From: Acanthaster planci
Lineage: Eukaryota; Echinodermata; Asteroidea; Valvatida; Acanthasteridae
Length of the DNA: 64,000 nucleotides
Direction of reading: 5' to 3'
Assembly: GCF_001949145.1 (NCBI RefSeq)
Contig: NW_019091418.1
Location: forward strand, 500,282 to 564,281
Below are positions 46,601 through 57,789 of this stretch, one piece after another. Within the stretch, counting starts at the first letter, position 1. The number at the start of each line of letters is the position of its first letter. The position numbers and the translations under genes were made by a program. The notes beneath the pieces were generated by a model. It made no database searches, was not told where the DNA came from, and saw nothing but the letters and a program-made list of their open reading frames with translations.

Positions 46601-48660
46601 CACGTTTTTACCTGACTAGTGGCTAGAAATCAGCCGTAAAGCTCTTCTGAGGAAAATATTGATTAGCAGGATCGAAACAAATTGGCTGCAAACAGGTTCC
46701 AATGTGCTTCAATAACTGGACAACTTTGACAGATCATTGATCTTTGCTACCAGTTGAGAGCAAATGGCAAAGTTACTCGAACAATCAAAACCCAATGAGG
46801 TGGGTGTGGGTAGCCTTTAAGTTCAGGCTATTTTTCTGCTTTTCCAGAAAAAAAAACTTTCAGAAGCACTTCATTTTAGGCGTACGCTATTGGAATACCG
46901 AACAGGCCCAAAAGCACGAGAATATGAACGACACCTTCGGGAGTCCTGCCTCTCTCCTCAGCCTCAGCTTTTGCTTTGATCATCGCCTCCACTCGCTCAG
47001 TGGTCCACTCGTCTACGGGGACGAAATTCTCGGCCTTGTTGACTGGAGAATGAATCAGGAAATGAAAGCTGTGAATTGAAAGGGCGAACAAGGGATTCTG
47101 GACCCACGAGGGCCAACTGTGGCATCACGTCCATCCGTTTACTAGTCTGGAGTAGTAGGGCACCTACAGCGTTGTATTGCCTTACCTAACCTTGCCCAAA
47201 GAGTGGTTTTCGTTTTGTTTTAGTTTCTGAAGAACAAATAAAGGTGTAAAAGGAATATACACCTACCCCTTATCTCTGATATAGCCGAATATCCTAGTCC
47301 TCTGTAGCAGAACCAGTGGGAGGGGACATAAAACTATGAGCGACTTTGGAGCCCCTCCCACGGCAAATCCTGCGTGCACCGCTACCCTAATTGTACTGTT
47401 GGAATAGGATTTACCAAAAAAAAAAATCCAGAATGCACATTTGTCTTGCAGTTATTCTTGTTTGTAATGTGTCAATGTATCACTATTTTAAGGATTATTT
47501 TGCAGCTATTTTTGGTTTTAGATTTACACATACATATTCATACGCAAATTTTTGATTTCATCCAAGGAAAAAAGCTTATTGTTACATTGTTTTTGTACAC
47601 ACAAGAACCTCTGGGTAACGTAAAGAATCAATGCAACATACCAACATTGTCTTGGGCCGATGCAAAGACCAAGCCGCAAATGAACAAAGCACACAAACAA
47701 ACAATACGAAACATGGTGCATGGGATACACAATGCCTTCAACTGGGGTAGTCGAGATCCGTTGACTCTCACTCGCCAACGACAGCACAGCAAGTAGATGG
47801 CAAGGGGTTTTGCGCATTTGTAAAATGCAACACCAATTTATGTGCACGTACCCTACACGAAGCCAAGGACAAGCAGGTCAAAGTTCCTTATGGACCCTTG
47901 ATTCGAGGATTGACAATGATTAAACAGGTTTCTTTGTTGTTTTTCCTGCTTATTATTTGATGGCCTTTATCCATTATCTCAAAGATACCATAAATCTCTG
48001 TCAAGAGTTTCAAGCTGAACTCATGGTCAGAAGACAGTAGTGATTCAAATTGAACGATTTATGTTTAAATGATATCCTTAGAAGTCTCATAGTCTTGCTT
48101 GAAACTACCACCTGTAGTATACTTTCATTTCAATGAATACTGTCCCCACATACATTTAGGATACGCGCAAAAACAACAAACATTCATGTTAATTTGCCTT
48201 TTGAGCGTCAGCATTAGGTGATTTCAACGGAGAATATCGGTACTCTACCGCTCTCCAAAGTCATGTCAGAATTCAGTTGCAAAAATCACGAAATGAAGTC
48301 AGAAGGTTGTTGGAATGTTACCAGTTAAAAATGTGAATTCAAATTGGATAGGAGTTGGCGAATTGAGTTAAGGCCTCCTTAATTTATTGGTTTGTTTCTG
48401 GTGTAATAAGTAGGAACACAGTGCCTTGACCAATCGACTCCACGGCAGCAGGTAGCTTATACAAGGTTTTATTTTTTCAATTATTGATCTAAGAGCCCAT
48501 ACCCACTGTTGTCAGTGCAACGATCGCAGGTCTTTTATCAACTTTGCCGAGGACAGTGATGTTGATTTAATATATTGCGATCAACGACCGAATAATTCAA
48601 GGGGGCCGGTTTTAGTGTAAAAAGGTTCAGAGCATCCGTGCTTTGCTAGCACATATATCA
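43640..48660. repeat. Segmental duplication, copy with gene C
   Basis: Partner of 35400-39840. It is longer because of insertions at about 43703-44235 and 45530-46240; the second lies in the intron between exons 3 and 4 of gene C (946 bases against 409 in gene B) and includes the GGGTTCCGGAAGC word also present at 26140. Confidence 0.85.
44619..47714 (-). CDS. Gene C: secreted NTF2/SnoaL-like (DUF4440-type) protein (185 aa)
   Basis: Five minus-strand exons: 47714-47642 (signal peptide MFRIVCLCALFICGLVFASA), 47042-46935, 46489-46349, 45402-45249, 44700-44619; total 558 bases, same phases as genes A and B. Domain order is as in gene B: charged helical segment, then an NTF2-like domain with DYLFHLYAKHVRDGNCGAII, NLYHPDITLIGYDG, SINVTTLAV (NxT sequon), GTCNDPEGNFVYGG and FIWKRTKDGLRIFMEIYDDS. 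Exon 2 is identical to gene B in protein; exon 3 has two changes, exon 4 ten and exon 5 four. Both mature cysteines are kept. All exons are open and splice sites match B, so it appears functional. Its promoter region has lost the TATA-like word of gene B, so expression may differ. Function unknown. Confidence 0.88.
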
Positions 48661-50279
48661 GAAAAAGAAAATAACATGAAGCTTTATTCTTTGTTAAGTT
48701 GCTGAAATTTGTACAAGGTACAAAGCAAGATCAGTTTGTCGATTTTGCGGGTACTCTGCGTGATCTGTTCACGCAGTATGACACTTTGAATTTCAAATTG
48801 TGAGTAAGCTGGGGGAGTAACAGTGGTGGCAATAACCAAGTTATCTCCATCCAAACCGCTGCTATCCTTCTGTCCAATTTCATTTGGCCGCCATATTGAA
48901 TGTCTGTGTGGCTGCCACCTTACGTATACCTTGACTTGTAATTTATATTCCACCTTACAAGCAGTTCCGAACGCAAAAATGGTGGTAATACTCATGTCGA
49001 TGGCAAATTTGCAAGTATTCCAATTGGTGCAAAATCTCAAATGCCACCACCCTGGGCGTTTAAAAATGTTAGACACTCTTGTTTTACTATACCAAAATAT
49101 CATTGGAAAGAGGGGATATGTGGCATTAAGGTGCTACTGTTCACTTTGATGTAAAGTTAACACAATTTTCACAAACTTGAACAGAATTCTGGTCGCGTTT
49201 ATTTTGATACACACTGTATGTGTGCAGTCCTTGCCCTTAATGAGCTTTTTCTTCTGGAGTTATTTTGGGAATAAATAGCCCGGTTCTTTACACGATTTTG
49301 TGTTTGTTCGAATCAGTTTTATTATGGCATGTTTACAAAAGCGTATTTCATGACATTTCATGATCACTCCCTGTGATGAATTAGCGCATTTTGTTCCTAA
49401 TGAACTCAGCTTTCCTGTAGTAGTGAACAGTTTGTTGGCCAGTCTTAGCCAAATTCGTACCACGCCTTTGAAAACAAGTGTATGGGGGGAAGAGAATAAA
49501 ATTACAAACTTTGCATGGATAACGGAAGAGTGTTTCAACATTTCAAAAGGTTATTTACGATGACAAAAGTAGGTCTAATATCAGGTATTTTTCTATTTTC
49601 ATTTCCTTGTCAAAGCAATAATTGGATTTAATTGCAAGTAAAAAAAGTACAAGTATTGCTGGGATATAACTGGCCCCACTTGTCCGGCTAAGATGTAGGC
49701 AGTACTCGGGTATTTTTGGAATGTTTTCTATTATTCGACTTTGCGGCGACCATCACTGAACACTTTGAAGTGTCTGAGTTGCAACTCCTTCGATGTCCTT
49801 CCTCTATGGTTGCACGAAGAGGCTGGATGCTTTCGTGGCCAATTTGTCCCAGCGTTGTCTGAAAGTTTTTTTGAACTTGATCGCCCTGCGGGGTTTTTGG
49901 TAGCCAGACAGATGTGATTAGGTATGTTGGGGGTTTCCCTCATGATTGACTAGGAGAGGACACGTATTTGGTGTGATAATTTATAAGTAATCGGGCAGAT
50001 GTCACGTTGTTGACGTTTTCTGCCAGAGTTTTAACTAGTTTGTAATTACAGTCCTGGAGTCAGTGTCGTTCTGGTGATGGCTTGCTTGGAATGGCTTTAT
50101 CCAGTGATAGTAGAGGAGAATCCTCGGATTCGTTCTCCGATAGTGGCACTGGTACTGGCTGGCCGCACTGTAGTTGCGAGCCGACTGGGGAAGGCAATTT
50201 GGATTTTGGACGCTTGTTGCTGAGGCATGTAGTTGTTTTGTTTTTAATGGCGCTTTCAGCATCTCAGGCTATTTGCGCC
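48661..50279. other. Non-coding, no supported gene
   Basis: Overlapping frames of 139 (minus, 48684-49103) and 108 codons (plus, 48823-49149) share the same DNA and show no domain, signal peptide or splice context. 49740-50260 also has moderately long frames on both strands and could be decayed transposon sequence leading into the SINE, but nothing is recognisable. Confidence 0.45.
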
Positions 50280-50500
50280 AATAACTGTACGTTTATTCGA
50301 TTCGTACACTTTATTAATCAGCATCACATTACGGAGTTAGGAAGAAGTAACCGGGAGGAGTACCCGGAGAAAACCTGCGAGAGGGGGGTATGGACTGGAA
50401 ACCAAGTGCTCTTAAAGCCTTGGCCAAGCCAGGACTCGAACCCGGGCCTCATTGGTGCAAAGCGAGAAAAGAACCTCTACGCTAGCCCTTTCCCCCGATG
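50280..50500 (-). mobile_element. tRNA-derived SINE
   Basis: On the minus strand a pol III A box (GGGCTAGCGTAGAGG, 50488-50474) and a perfect B box (GGTTCGAGTCC, 50442-50432) stand about 32 bases apart, as in a tRNA head. A non-tRNA body follows, including CTCCGGGTACTCCTCCCGG (50369-50351), and an AT-rich tail with AATAAA-like words near 50285-50320. CTCCGGGTACTCC is typical of conserved central domains of some metazoan SINEs, a similarity from memory. A plus-strand frame (50082-50528) runs over the element and is not a gene. Confidence 0.65.
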
Positions 50501-52029
50501 CGTTGCAGCCCTGCTCAGGTGGTTATAAAATGTTCTGCTGACGTTGTATGGGTCATTCTGAGTGGGGACATGCAATGTATTGGGGTTTCCATAAATTCAT
50601 GAGCTTGTAAACAATTTAAAAAGATATTTTTTCAAGGAGGCAGTTTTTTCTTTTCGTTTCAGGAGTAAATGGACAAGAAATTCCATAGTTTTGCGCGATT
50701 GAATTCCTACTGAAGAATTCGAGAATAGCGCCCTCAGGGCTCAACTAGCTGTCTGGTTATATTAAATTAATATAGTTTCAAAGTGTATCAAACAATTGTG
50801 GGCGCCGTACACCATCATGTGTATTCCCATCTGAACCACAGTCTGCTCGACAATAGTCTCCGTTGGACCCTTGTATCACTTTCCAGAGTGTATTTAAACT
50901 TGACCTCTCTAACTATTATTTACAGTATCATTTGAGATACCAAGCCCCTGTCAGATTTCGAGCTGTGCATGATGCTAAAAATCAACAGCTCACGTTACGG
51001 AAATAGACCGGGTGCCTACAAAAACCTTGCAAGTTCGGCTTAAAGCTCATTGTATTACGCAAAAAGATAATATACTGCGTGATACGTTATTCCAGTAACA
51101 TCAGATTCTATGTACTTCTTATGTTGATTTTGCTTGTGCTCGGGTGGGCTATTGTCTGGATCTGGATCGATTGAAGGAATCCGTTACCAGTGGCGTTAAT
51201 TTGTGCCAGAAATGGGGATGGGTGATATGGGGAAATATACGGGGGTGACTAGGCCCAGCCATGGAATTTGAAAAACGAGTTGGGGAAGATACCATATGCA
51301 TGAGGCGAATTTCTCTTTAAAAATCTGGCCCTCTCTGCAACTAGGATTCCAAGGTTAATTTAGGGAAGGTGTCCTTATCTACCATCCATTACCCCACCCA
51401 TCAACACACTGCAGGTGGCCAGTCCGACTTTCTGCCGGATCTACTCTTCCAAAACGACAACGCGCCACCAATGTGTGCACTGTCCTATATCATCCGTACA
51501 CACAATCGAACATTTATTGTGCATTTTGTGTGTGCACTGTGCTTGGGCTTACATTTACTGCACAGCAATGCACAGTGCATTGAGTACGTGTACGTGGCAC
51601 TAGTCTGAAGTCAATATATTTTTATTTGTCTTGCTGGGGAAACCCGACTGGAAAAATTCGAAATTGTGGCATAAATTAAAGGAAGCTTTAAGTTTTGAAG
51701 TGTAGTCTCCTCTCATAGAAAAGTACATATTGACTAAATGAAATGAATAGAAAAACAAAACACACAAAATAGCTAGAAGGCAACCTAATGGAGGCCGTTT
51801 TTATAAGGTGGTGCACAGATTTTAAAGAACAAATTTTGAGGACAGAGCATAGTAGTTTTATATCAGTAAATTATTTTTTCAGTGGATCCCAGATTTTTAC
51901 AAATAAAAAGCATTATTTTCCATTTTTGAAGCTGAAAGGTCGACCGGTCTGAGTATCAACAAGGAATGTTTTTCTTCCTCCATGAATAGACAAAACTTCA
52001 ATATGGTTGCCTGAAATAGACATCATTTT
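50501..52029. other. Non-coding, nothing recognised
   Basis: AT-rich sequence with short frames only. A GTGCACTGTGC-like word recurs around 51530-51575. Confidence 0.4.
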
Positions 52030-52475
52030 GTTGAAGAAGCGTTCTGACAGCGAAAGTTAATGCGTACCTTCATGTGCCTTCTAAATGATGGAGCAGAAAT
52101 CTGACGGCGATGTTTAGTGCACACTTTGATCGGCTCTCCAAATATGGGGCAGAATTCCGAAGTTAAGTGCAAGGTATGATTCGCCCTCCCGATAAGGGGG
52201 CAGAATTCCAACAACGCAGTTTAATGCGTACTATGATCCGCGCCCTCCAAATAAGGGGGGGGGGCAGAATTCCGACAAGGAAGTATAGTGTGTACTATGA
52301 TCCGCTCTCCCAATATGGGGACAGAATTCCGACAATGAAGTTTAGATGCTCTTATGATCCGCGCCTTCCCAATAAGGGGGCAGAATTCTGACAACGAAGT
52401 TTAGTGCGTAAACGATCCGATTTCTTAATACGGAGGCGGAATTCCGACAACGGAGTTACTTTACATGTACTTTGA
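52030..52475. repeat. Minisatellite, about 57-60 base unit, 7-8 copies
   Basis: Each unit has GGGGCAGAATTCCGACAA, then GAAGTTTAGTGCGTACTATG and ATCCGC-CTCCCAATA. Recognisable cores start near 52093, 52151, 52199, 52265, 52320, 52380 and 52436, with a degenerate one near 52040. Copies diverge by substitutions and small length changes, including a G-run of ten in one unit (about 52255). Confidence 0.85.
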
Positions 52476-53136
52476 TCCTTCATTCACGTAGCCAATGTAT
52501 TTTACGTCAGCGCCATCTACGTCCGCGAGAAAATATAGTCCTACTTTAACTTCGTGACCAATGACCTATAAAATTCATTGGGGATTTGTGAACGATTTAA
52601 GTCTGAATGTGAACACAAGGCGATTGAGCATCAATTTTTTGTATACTTTAGTTTATTTTATGATATATCACGTGAAACACCATCTATGGCAGAGTGTTAT
52701 TCATGCACTTGTAAGGCGGCTTTCACGCATGCGTACTGAGTAATTTGTGGCCCACACACAAAGGACTCCACAACTCAAAGATATAACGTAAATCGGGTGT
52801 TTGAGCACCGATTTGAGTGATCAAAAGTGGAAAATGTGATTTCATATCTATCAAAATGGAACACTACACTGGTTTTTAGCATAGTATGAAACTGGACGGT
52901 GTTGAGAAAAATACAGGCAAAGCCCTCTTGCCACCTAGTCAAGCCAAGGTCAAGCCCCGTCTGCGGTTTTGTGTCAAGCTTGTAACAAAATCTCCCGAGG
53001 GCGATAACAGTAGCTGTTATGAGATCCTGAAATCCTGGTACGACCTGCCAGGAAATCCGAGTTAAATTAGAATTCACGGCATGACTCTTTTCAGATGTCT
53101 GTACATTATGATATGCACAACAATCGTGGAAAATCA

Positions 53137-53325
53137 TCACACATCAGAGTGACATATATATGGCTTTGTTATTATTTTCCCCTTTGTGTGGGATATTAAA
53201 TGTACTTTAGGTGTTGGAAAGTCTGAAAAAAAATCTTCACAATCCGCTTTCAAAGAGAATCCCCAACGGTAGAAGAAAATAAGAAATCTGGCGGTATTAT
53301 GTTTACTTGGATCCCTATACCACAT
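53137..53325 (-). pseudogene. Unknown-family segment ADC, copy 1 (disrupted)
   Basis: The minus frame reads ADCEDFFSDFPTPK...HTKGKII and aligns in the same frame with ADCEEFFRPPTLN...HSKSETI of the copy at 56228-56497. It stops after about 37 shared residues; the neighbouring open frame (53140-52775, starting MIFHDCC) is in a different phase. The family is not recognised. It is read as a decayed exon. Confidence 0.35.
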
Positions 53326-54070
53326 AAATCCGGACTCAGCAATTATTTTGGTAAAAACCTCACTTTTGAGACCAGTTTCTGCCGAACACCGTGGCTAGCT
53401 TTCGTGAAAGGAGCGTTTCGTCACTGCTTCCATTTACATCTCATGAATAAGGATAATGTCCATGTAGCACCGTGGAAACGGTTCTCTAGCTGATGCATGT
53501 ACGCACTGAGGCAGCGCCATCACTTCATACACATAATTACACGTAGTAAAGTAACGCGTGTGTAGTTAGTTACACTGTCCGAGGCGCACAGCTTTACTGC
53601 TTCGAACCCATCGTGCAACCGGTGCACGTTTGATAAATACGGCTTGCTAAGTTCAGAGTGAAAGGCAAATGTTTTGTTGTTGTTGTTGTTGTTTTTTTTG
53701 TTATTTAATTTTATTCCCAAAAAGGGTGTCAGGCTAGGCCGTGCAGCTCAGGCGTGCAGGCCTTGGTGCGAAAACATACCCACGACACACAAGTCCTTCG
53801 ATGTCGTGGCGTTTTTCGTTTCCACGTACCGTGCGTATTTCTGGGTGGCACCACCAACGGTACAAACGTGAACAGTTAAAATTAAATACAGAATTGGTCC
53901 ATATTTTTATCGCACTACTTCTATTTAAAAGGAAGTCACAGAACCACTTCACATATATAGCTTATTACTTAGATACCACGTGGTTATATTAAATTGTAAA
54001 GCCCATTTTTTCACGACCTTGGGGTTGTTCTTTGATATTTAACTCATCACAGAAAAGTGCTGACGTATGA

Positions 54071-54126
54071 CTTAATAGCCCATCCTCCCACCTCAAAAAC
54101 TGTGGGGGAGGGGGTATATATCCCCG
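54071..54126 (+). repeat. Copy 2 of the CAATAGCC dispersed repeat
   Basis: TAATAGCCCATCCTCCCACC, then CTCAAAAAC and a G-rich half ending in TATATATCCCC. Relative of 16111-16160. Confidence 0.55.
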
Positions 54127-54243
54127 TCCCCGGGGATTTACGCCCGTGCGATTAACAAATCCATCCCTGATCGATCATTATTTGATAATTACTGGTCTTT
54201 CCGGCCAATTTTGGCAAAAAATCGCTAATTTTCGTTAACATGA

Positions 54244-54477
54244 TCATACGGACTCACCTGGCGAGGCTGCTCTAGAGACCGTGTAAAAAAATTCATACCG
54301 CGTCCCAGGTTGGTTAATTAATTGAGACGCCCTATAAATGTTCTTTGCTAACCCTTGGTGGTATATCCCACACAACATATACCCGACGATGATCTGAGAC
54401 TTGAGGAACGGGACTCTAATCGAACTTTTTAACAATTTTTGAGGTTTGGTGATGATTAAACAATTGTTATGAATCAT
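54244..54477 (-). other. Unknown-family segment X, copy 1
   Basis: The minus frame (77 codons in all, from MIHNNC) includes LKSQIIVGYMLCGIYHQG and ASQLIN. It aligns without a frame change to the copy at 55873-55999 (GSDNCQVYIMRGIPQRV, VQRGLLD). The open frame runs up to a good donor (CCAG/GTGAGT). The preserved frame suggests a former or present exon; no family was recognised. Confidence 0.35.
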
Positions 54478-54822
54478 TGATCCTTCCTAGGAAGTCCTTT
54501 CGCCTTGATGTTGAGGATATTCATCTGCATGTCGAATAAGGTCTGCAGAGTGAGCGTTCACACTAACCTGAAGTCGGACAAGAGGAATCGCGTCGCCAAA
54601 ACGACGTTTTGTTTGTTTTTGGCTGTGTTTGTTTTTTGGGTGTGCTTGTTCATTTTTGGCGGAATTTGGCCATGCAGGAAAACTTGTGATAGTAAACGCA
54701 ACAACCATTTACCTTTAGGCTGGACTTGATGGAAAGGCAGTAAGGCTGCATATATATCGCTTCCAGGCTTTCATGTACTCCGTTAAGTGGCCGGCAGCTT
54801 GTTGTAAACATCTTTTATGTCG

Positions 54823-55225
54823 TTAATTGGAGATTTGGAAAGCATATGCCGCCTGAGCTGGCGACAATCTTTCGGGTGGTTGAGAAATCACGATATCCCG
54901 AGGCTTGGGCATTTTCATCATAAAAAGTAACCTATTCACAGCAACTCTTTCCCATACGGTGAATACCTGAGGCATAATTAATCTCTTGTACCTTCGCCGT
55001 ACAAGCTAGGCGTACTGGTGAGAGGCAGCAGATGGCAGACATGAGCTTATTTGTGACAAGCACGTTTGCCTTGTACAATTCGCAATTTACATAATTTTGA
55101 CCTAGATAAATCTTCTGCATCAGCTGGCAACTAGCCGCCGCCTTATGGAAAACAAATGTCTGGATTCTTGTGTATTTCCATTGAAAAGGTTTACCTCCAC
55201 ATTTTGGAAAACACTGAATTAACAC
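54823..55225 (-). other. Unknown-family segment Y, copy 1 (frameshifted)
   Basis: Two overlapping minus frames: 55225-54932 (begins MLIQCFPKC) and 54975-54823 (MPQVFTVWERV ... MPKPRDIVI ... LSPAQAAYAF, stop). The copy at 57790-58187 shows the same order of words (MLIQC, then MPLVI, MPKRQDV, KSPANAPYVF). Near TARRYK, copy 1 has lost two bases that copy 2 retains, so the halves are out of frame unless an intron intervenes. Unrecognised family. Confidence 0.4.
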
Positions 55226-55872
55226 AGTAACAAAATTTAGGTTGCAATATACTGCATAATAATTCCTTTCCCTTCTTCATTTTCATTCAGGATTTAATGG
55301 ATTTTATTGTCCATACAAGTTTTTTTTTTCGGAGTGATCACTTTGTGCACGTGGGAGGTGTCATCTAGAAATGGAGAGTGCTTTCGTTGAAATCATTGTT
55401 GAGGCGTGGTTTCTGAATCAATTTGAAGTTTCAGTTTGAGATTGGATCTGACTCGGGGTATACCAATTTTACCATTAAGTTAAACAACATAAGGCGATCT
55501 CGGTATCGATTTAGCCACACGTCAGGCCTCATTTCAGTCTGTCGAGATACCATCCTGTCAGTTGTTGGATCAGCTGTACATCAACACTCACAAAACGGAC
55601 AGTTCAATTGAACGCCTGTGAAATTTCTGGAGCGGTAAGGCTATCGGAGAGGTCTCCACTTAGCACTGAAGCATTACTTCCCTAGAACAGTCAGGTTCCC
55701 TCGGGTTTACCTGTCTAGGGATAAAAATCAGTGACTCGAGGAGAGGCATTCAGATGCCAGCGAACTGCAAGCCAAGGACAACTGCCGAGTGATGGACGCA
55801 CTCATCCCAGAGGTGACCTACGTTATCATTACGATGAAGGCAGATCGTTCAGTTTAAGTCTTCTTTCACTTA

Positions 55873-55999
55873 CTACCGAGTAGGCTGATATTTATCAAGA
55901 AGACCTCTTTGGACACCGTATAAACGTTCCTCAGTGACCCTTTGCGGTATACCCCTCATGATATACACCTGGCAATTATCTGAGCCTAGAGGAAGGGGA
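55873..55999 (-). other. Unknown-family segment X, copy 2
   Basis: After an acceptor-like tract (TTCTTTTTTAG) a 41-residue open frame PLPLGSDNCQVYIMRG ... RLYGVQRGLLDKYQPTR ends in TAG. Its partner is at 54244-54477. It could be a terminal exon. Confidence 0.35.
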
Positions 56000-56227
56000 C
56001 TAAAAAAGAACCCTTGAACATTTCTTGAGGCATGAGATGCACTTGTTGATGATTAAAGAATGGTTATAAATCTTTGATCCTTCCCACGAAGACCTTTAAT
56101 CGCCTCGAATTAAGGACATTCATGTCGACTAAGGTTTGCGGAGTAAGCGTCCATACCAACCTGATCTCTGACAAAAGGAGTGGGATCGCCAGACTAAGTG
56201 GACGTGACGTGGCGCTGTACCGACATT

Positions 56228-56497
56228 TCAACAAGAACTTATTCGAGAGAGTCTGAAATTACGGCACAGGTCAAGCCCAACGTGGTATGCAACCACTTGA
56301 CCTCGCGCACGACTGTCGATTTGTGGGTCTCTGACAATATAGAGGTCCATGTCCATGATATTGAGGTACACCTGTAATGTGTATTCAAAATATTGCTGGC
56401 TTTGAAAAATCGTTTCACTTTTTGAGTGATAATGAATGGTATTAAGCGTTGGGGGTCTGAAAAATTCTTCACAATCTGCTTGTATTGTTTTGCTAAC
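56228..56497 (-). other. Unknown-family segment ADC, copy 2 (open, 89 codons)
   Basis: Begins after an acceptor-like CTATTTAG and reads VSKTIQADCEEFFRPP ... YFEYTLQVYLNIMDMDLYIV ... RGQVVAYHVGLDLC, then TGA. It has a balanced amino-acid composition and a homologous, disrupted partner at 53137-53325. No family recognised. Confidence 0.4.
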
Positions 56498-56532
56498 CTA
56501 AATAGTGTGTGGGTGTGTGTGTCGAGGGAGAC

Positions 56533-56584
56533 AATTCAATAGCCCATATTCCACCTCAGCAAGTGGATGGGGGCATATCTACAC
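56533..56584 (+). repeat. Copy 3 of the CAATAGCC dispersed repeat
   Basis: CAATAGCCCATATTCCACCT, then a G-rich half (GGATGGGGGCATATCT). It lies just outside segment ADC, as copy 2 of the repeat lies near ADC copy 1, so it was probably duplicated with the block. Confidence 0.55.
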
Positions 56585-57300
56585 TTCCATTCCCGCAGGA
56601 TTACACGCGTGAACACATGCCGAAATGAGAACACGACTGCAAACTCAAAACAGCAAGAGCACGTTTCACTCCCGCCCACTGCTAAAAATCAATGTCGAGA
56701 GTTAAAGGGAGCTTCGAAGTGGACTTTTACCCATCGCAACATTAACTGTTGTGTTAGCACTCCGGAAATACAGGGGTTTGGTAGTGTCAGCTAAGTGATA
56801 CTTCTTTCATTTTGTTGCCACTCATATGCGACGTGCAGGGTATGTTGAGATGGTATATTATTCTGTTGACTACAAGGAAAGCACCCGAACGAAGCGGTTC
56901 TGAAACATGGACACAAAAGTGGTTTCTGCAAAGGTAAACGTCATATTTGAAGTTGCGTCGACTTGGTACGCAAAGCGCTACCAAGCAATTTTTTGCCTAA
57001 AAACGAGAATTCTTTTACCTACATAGAACTCTCCAGCTCAGATACGAATGCTAAAAGAGAATGAAATATCACATATTTCCAAGATCGTTTTCCCTTTTAA
57101 GCCCTGATGAATAAAAAATAAGAAAAAAGAGGCTAATGGACGCACACTGATCAGCAAAATAACAGTGTTTGCCTCAGTGTGAAACGGCGTATATTTTTGT
57201 TTTGTTTGTGTTTTTATGTTCTTTTTCAGAAGAGGGAGTGTTTGCTATTCCTTTTTCTGCTTCAGTGTAGGTACAAGGGTGGCAGGAGATCCTCAAAGAA

Positions 57301-57435
57301 TGATTACCAATGGATAGAATGATTACCAATGGATAGAATGATTACCAATGGATAGATTGATTACCAATGGATAAAATGATTACCAATGGATAGAGTGATT
57401 ACTAATGTGGATAGAATGATTACCAATGGATAATA
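57301..57435 (+). repeat. Minisatellite, 19-base unit, 7 copies
   Basis: Seven head-to-tail copies of TGATTACCAATGGATAGAA; the sixth has two extra bases (ACTAATGTGG). The near identity of the first copies points to recent expansion. Confidence 0.95.
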
Positions 57436-57789
57436 TGTGACTGTGTAATCTTCAGGGATTGATTATTTGAAGCTTCTACTCACGTAATATGCTTTGACCT
57501 AAGTATTCCCTATTCCTACTGATTCACTGAACCGAAAATTGCAGACATTTGAAAAGAATCTTGCGTAGTCCTAAGACAGGGGTCGATAGTATGCATCGAT
57601 AGATAAGCCCCCTTTTTAACTGATATTCTCTCTATTTTGAGCGTTCATTATTGACAACCTAAAAACCACCCGATACCCTTATCAAGTGAAATAAAATATT
57701 CCACCCACATGTCTTTGGTTAGTGTTTTGGCAGATGACGAATAAAACTTTAATTTAAACATCTTTTATTTGGTTAATTGCAAATTCAAA

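Noticed and set aside
48684-49149. 139-codon minus and 108-codon plus frames
   Set aside because: Same DNA open on both strands, no domain or splice signals. It would need transcript evidence.
50425-50500. Functional tRNA gene
   Set aside because: A and B boxes are present, but the acceptor and anticodon stems do not pair convincingly and a SINE body follows.
50082-50528. 148-codon plus frame
   Set aside because: Its second half runs antisense through the SINE; the serine-rich start is not a known domain.
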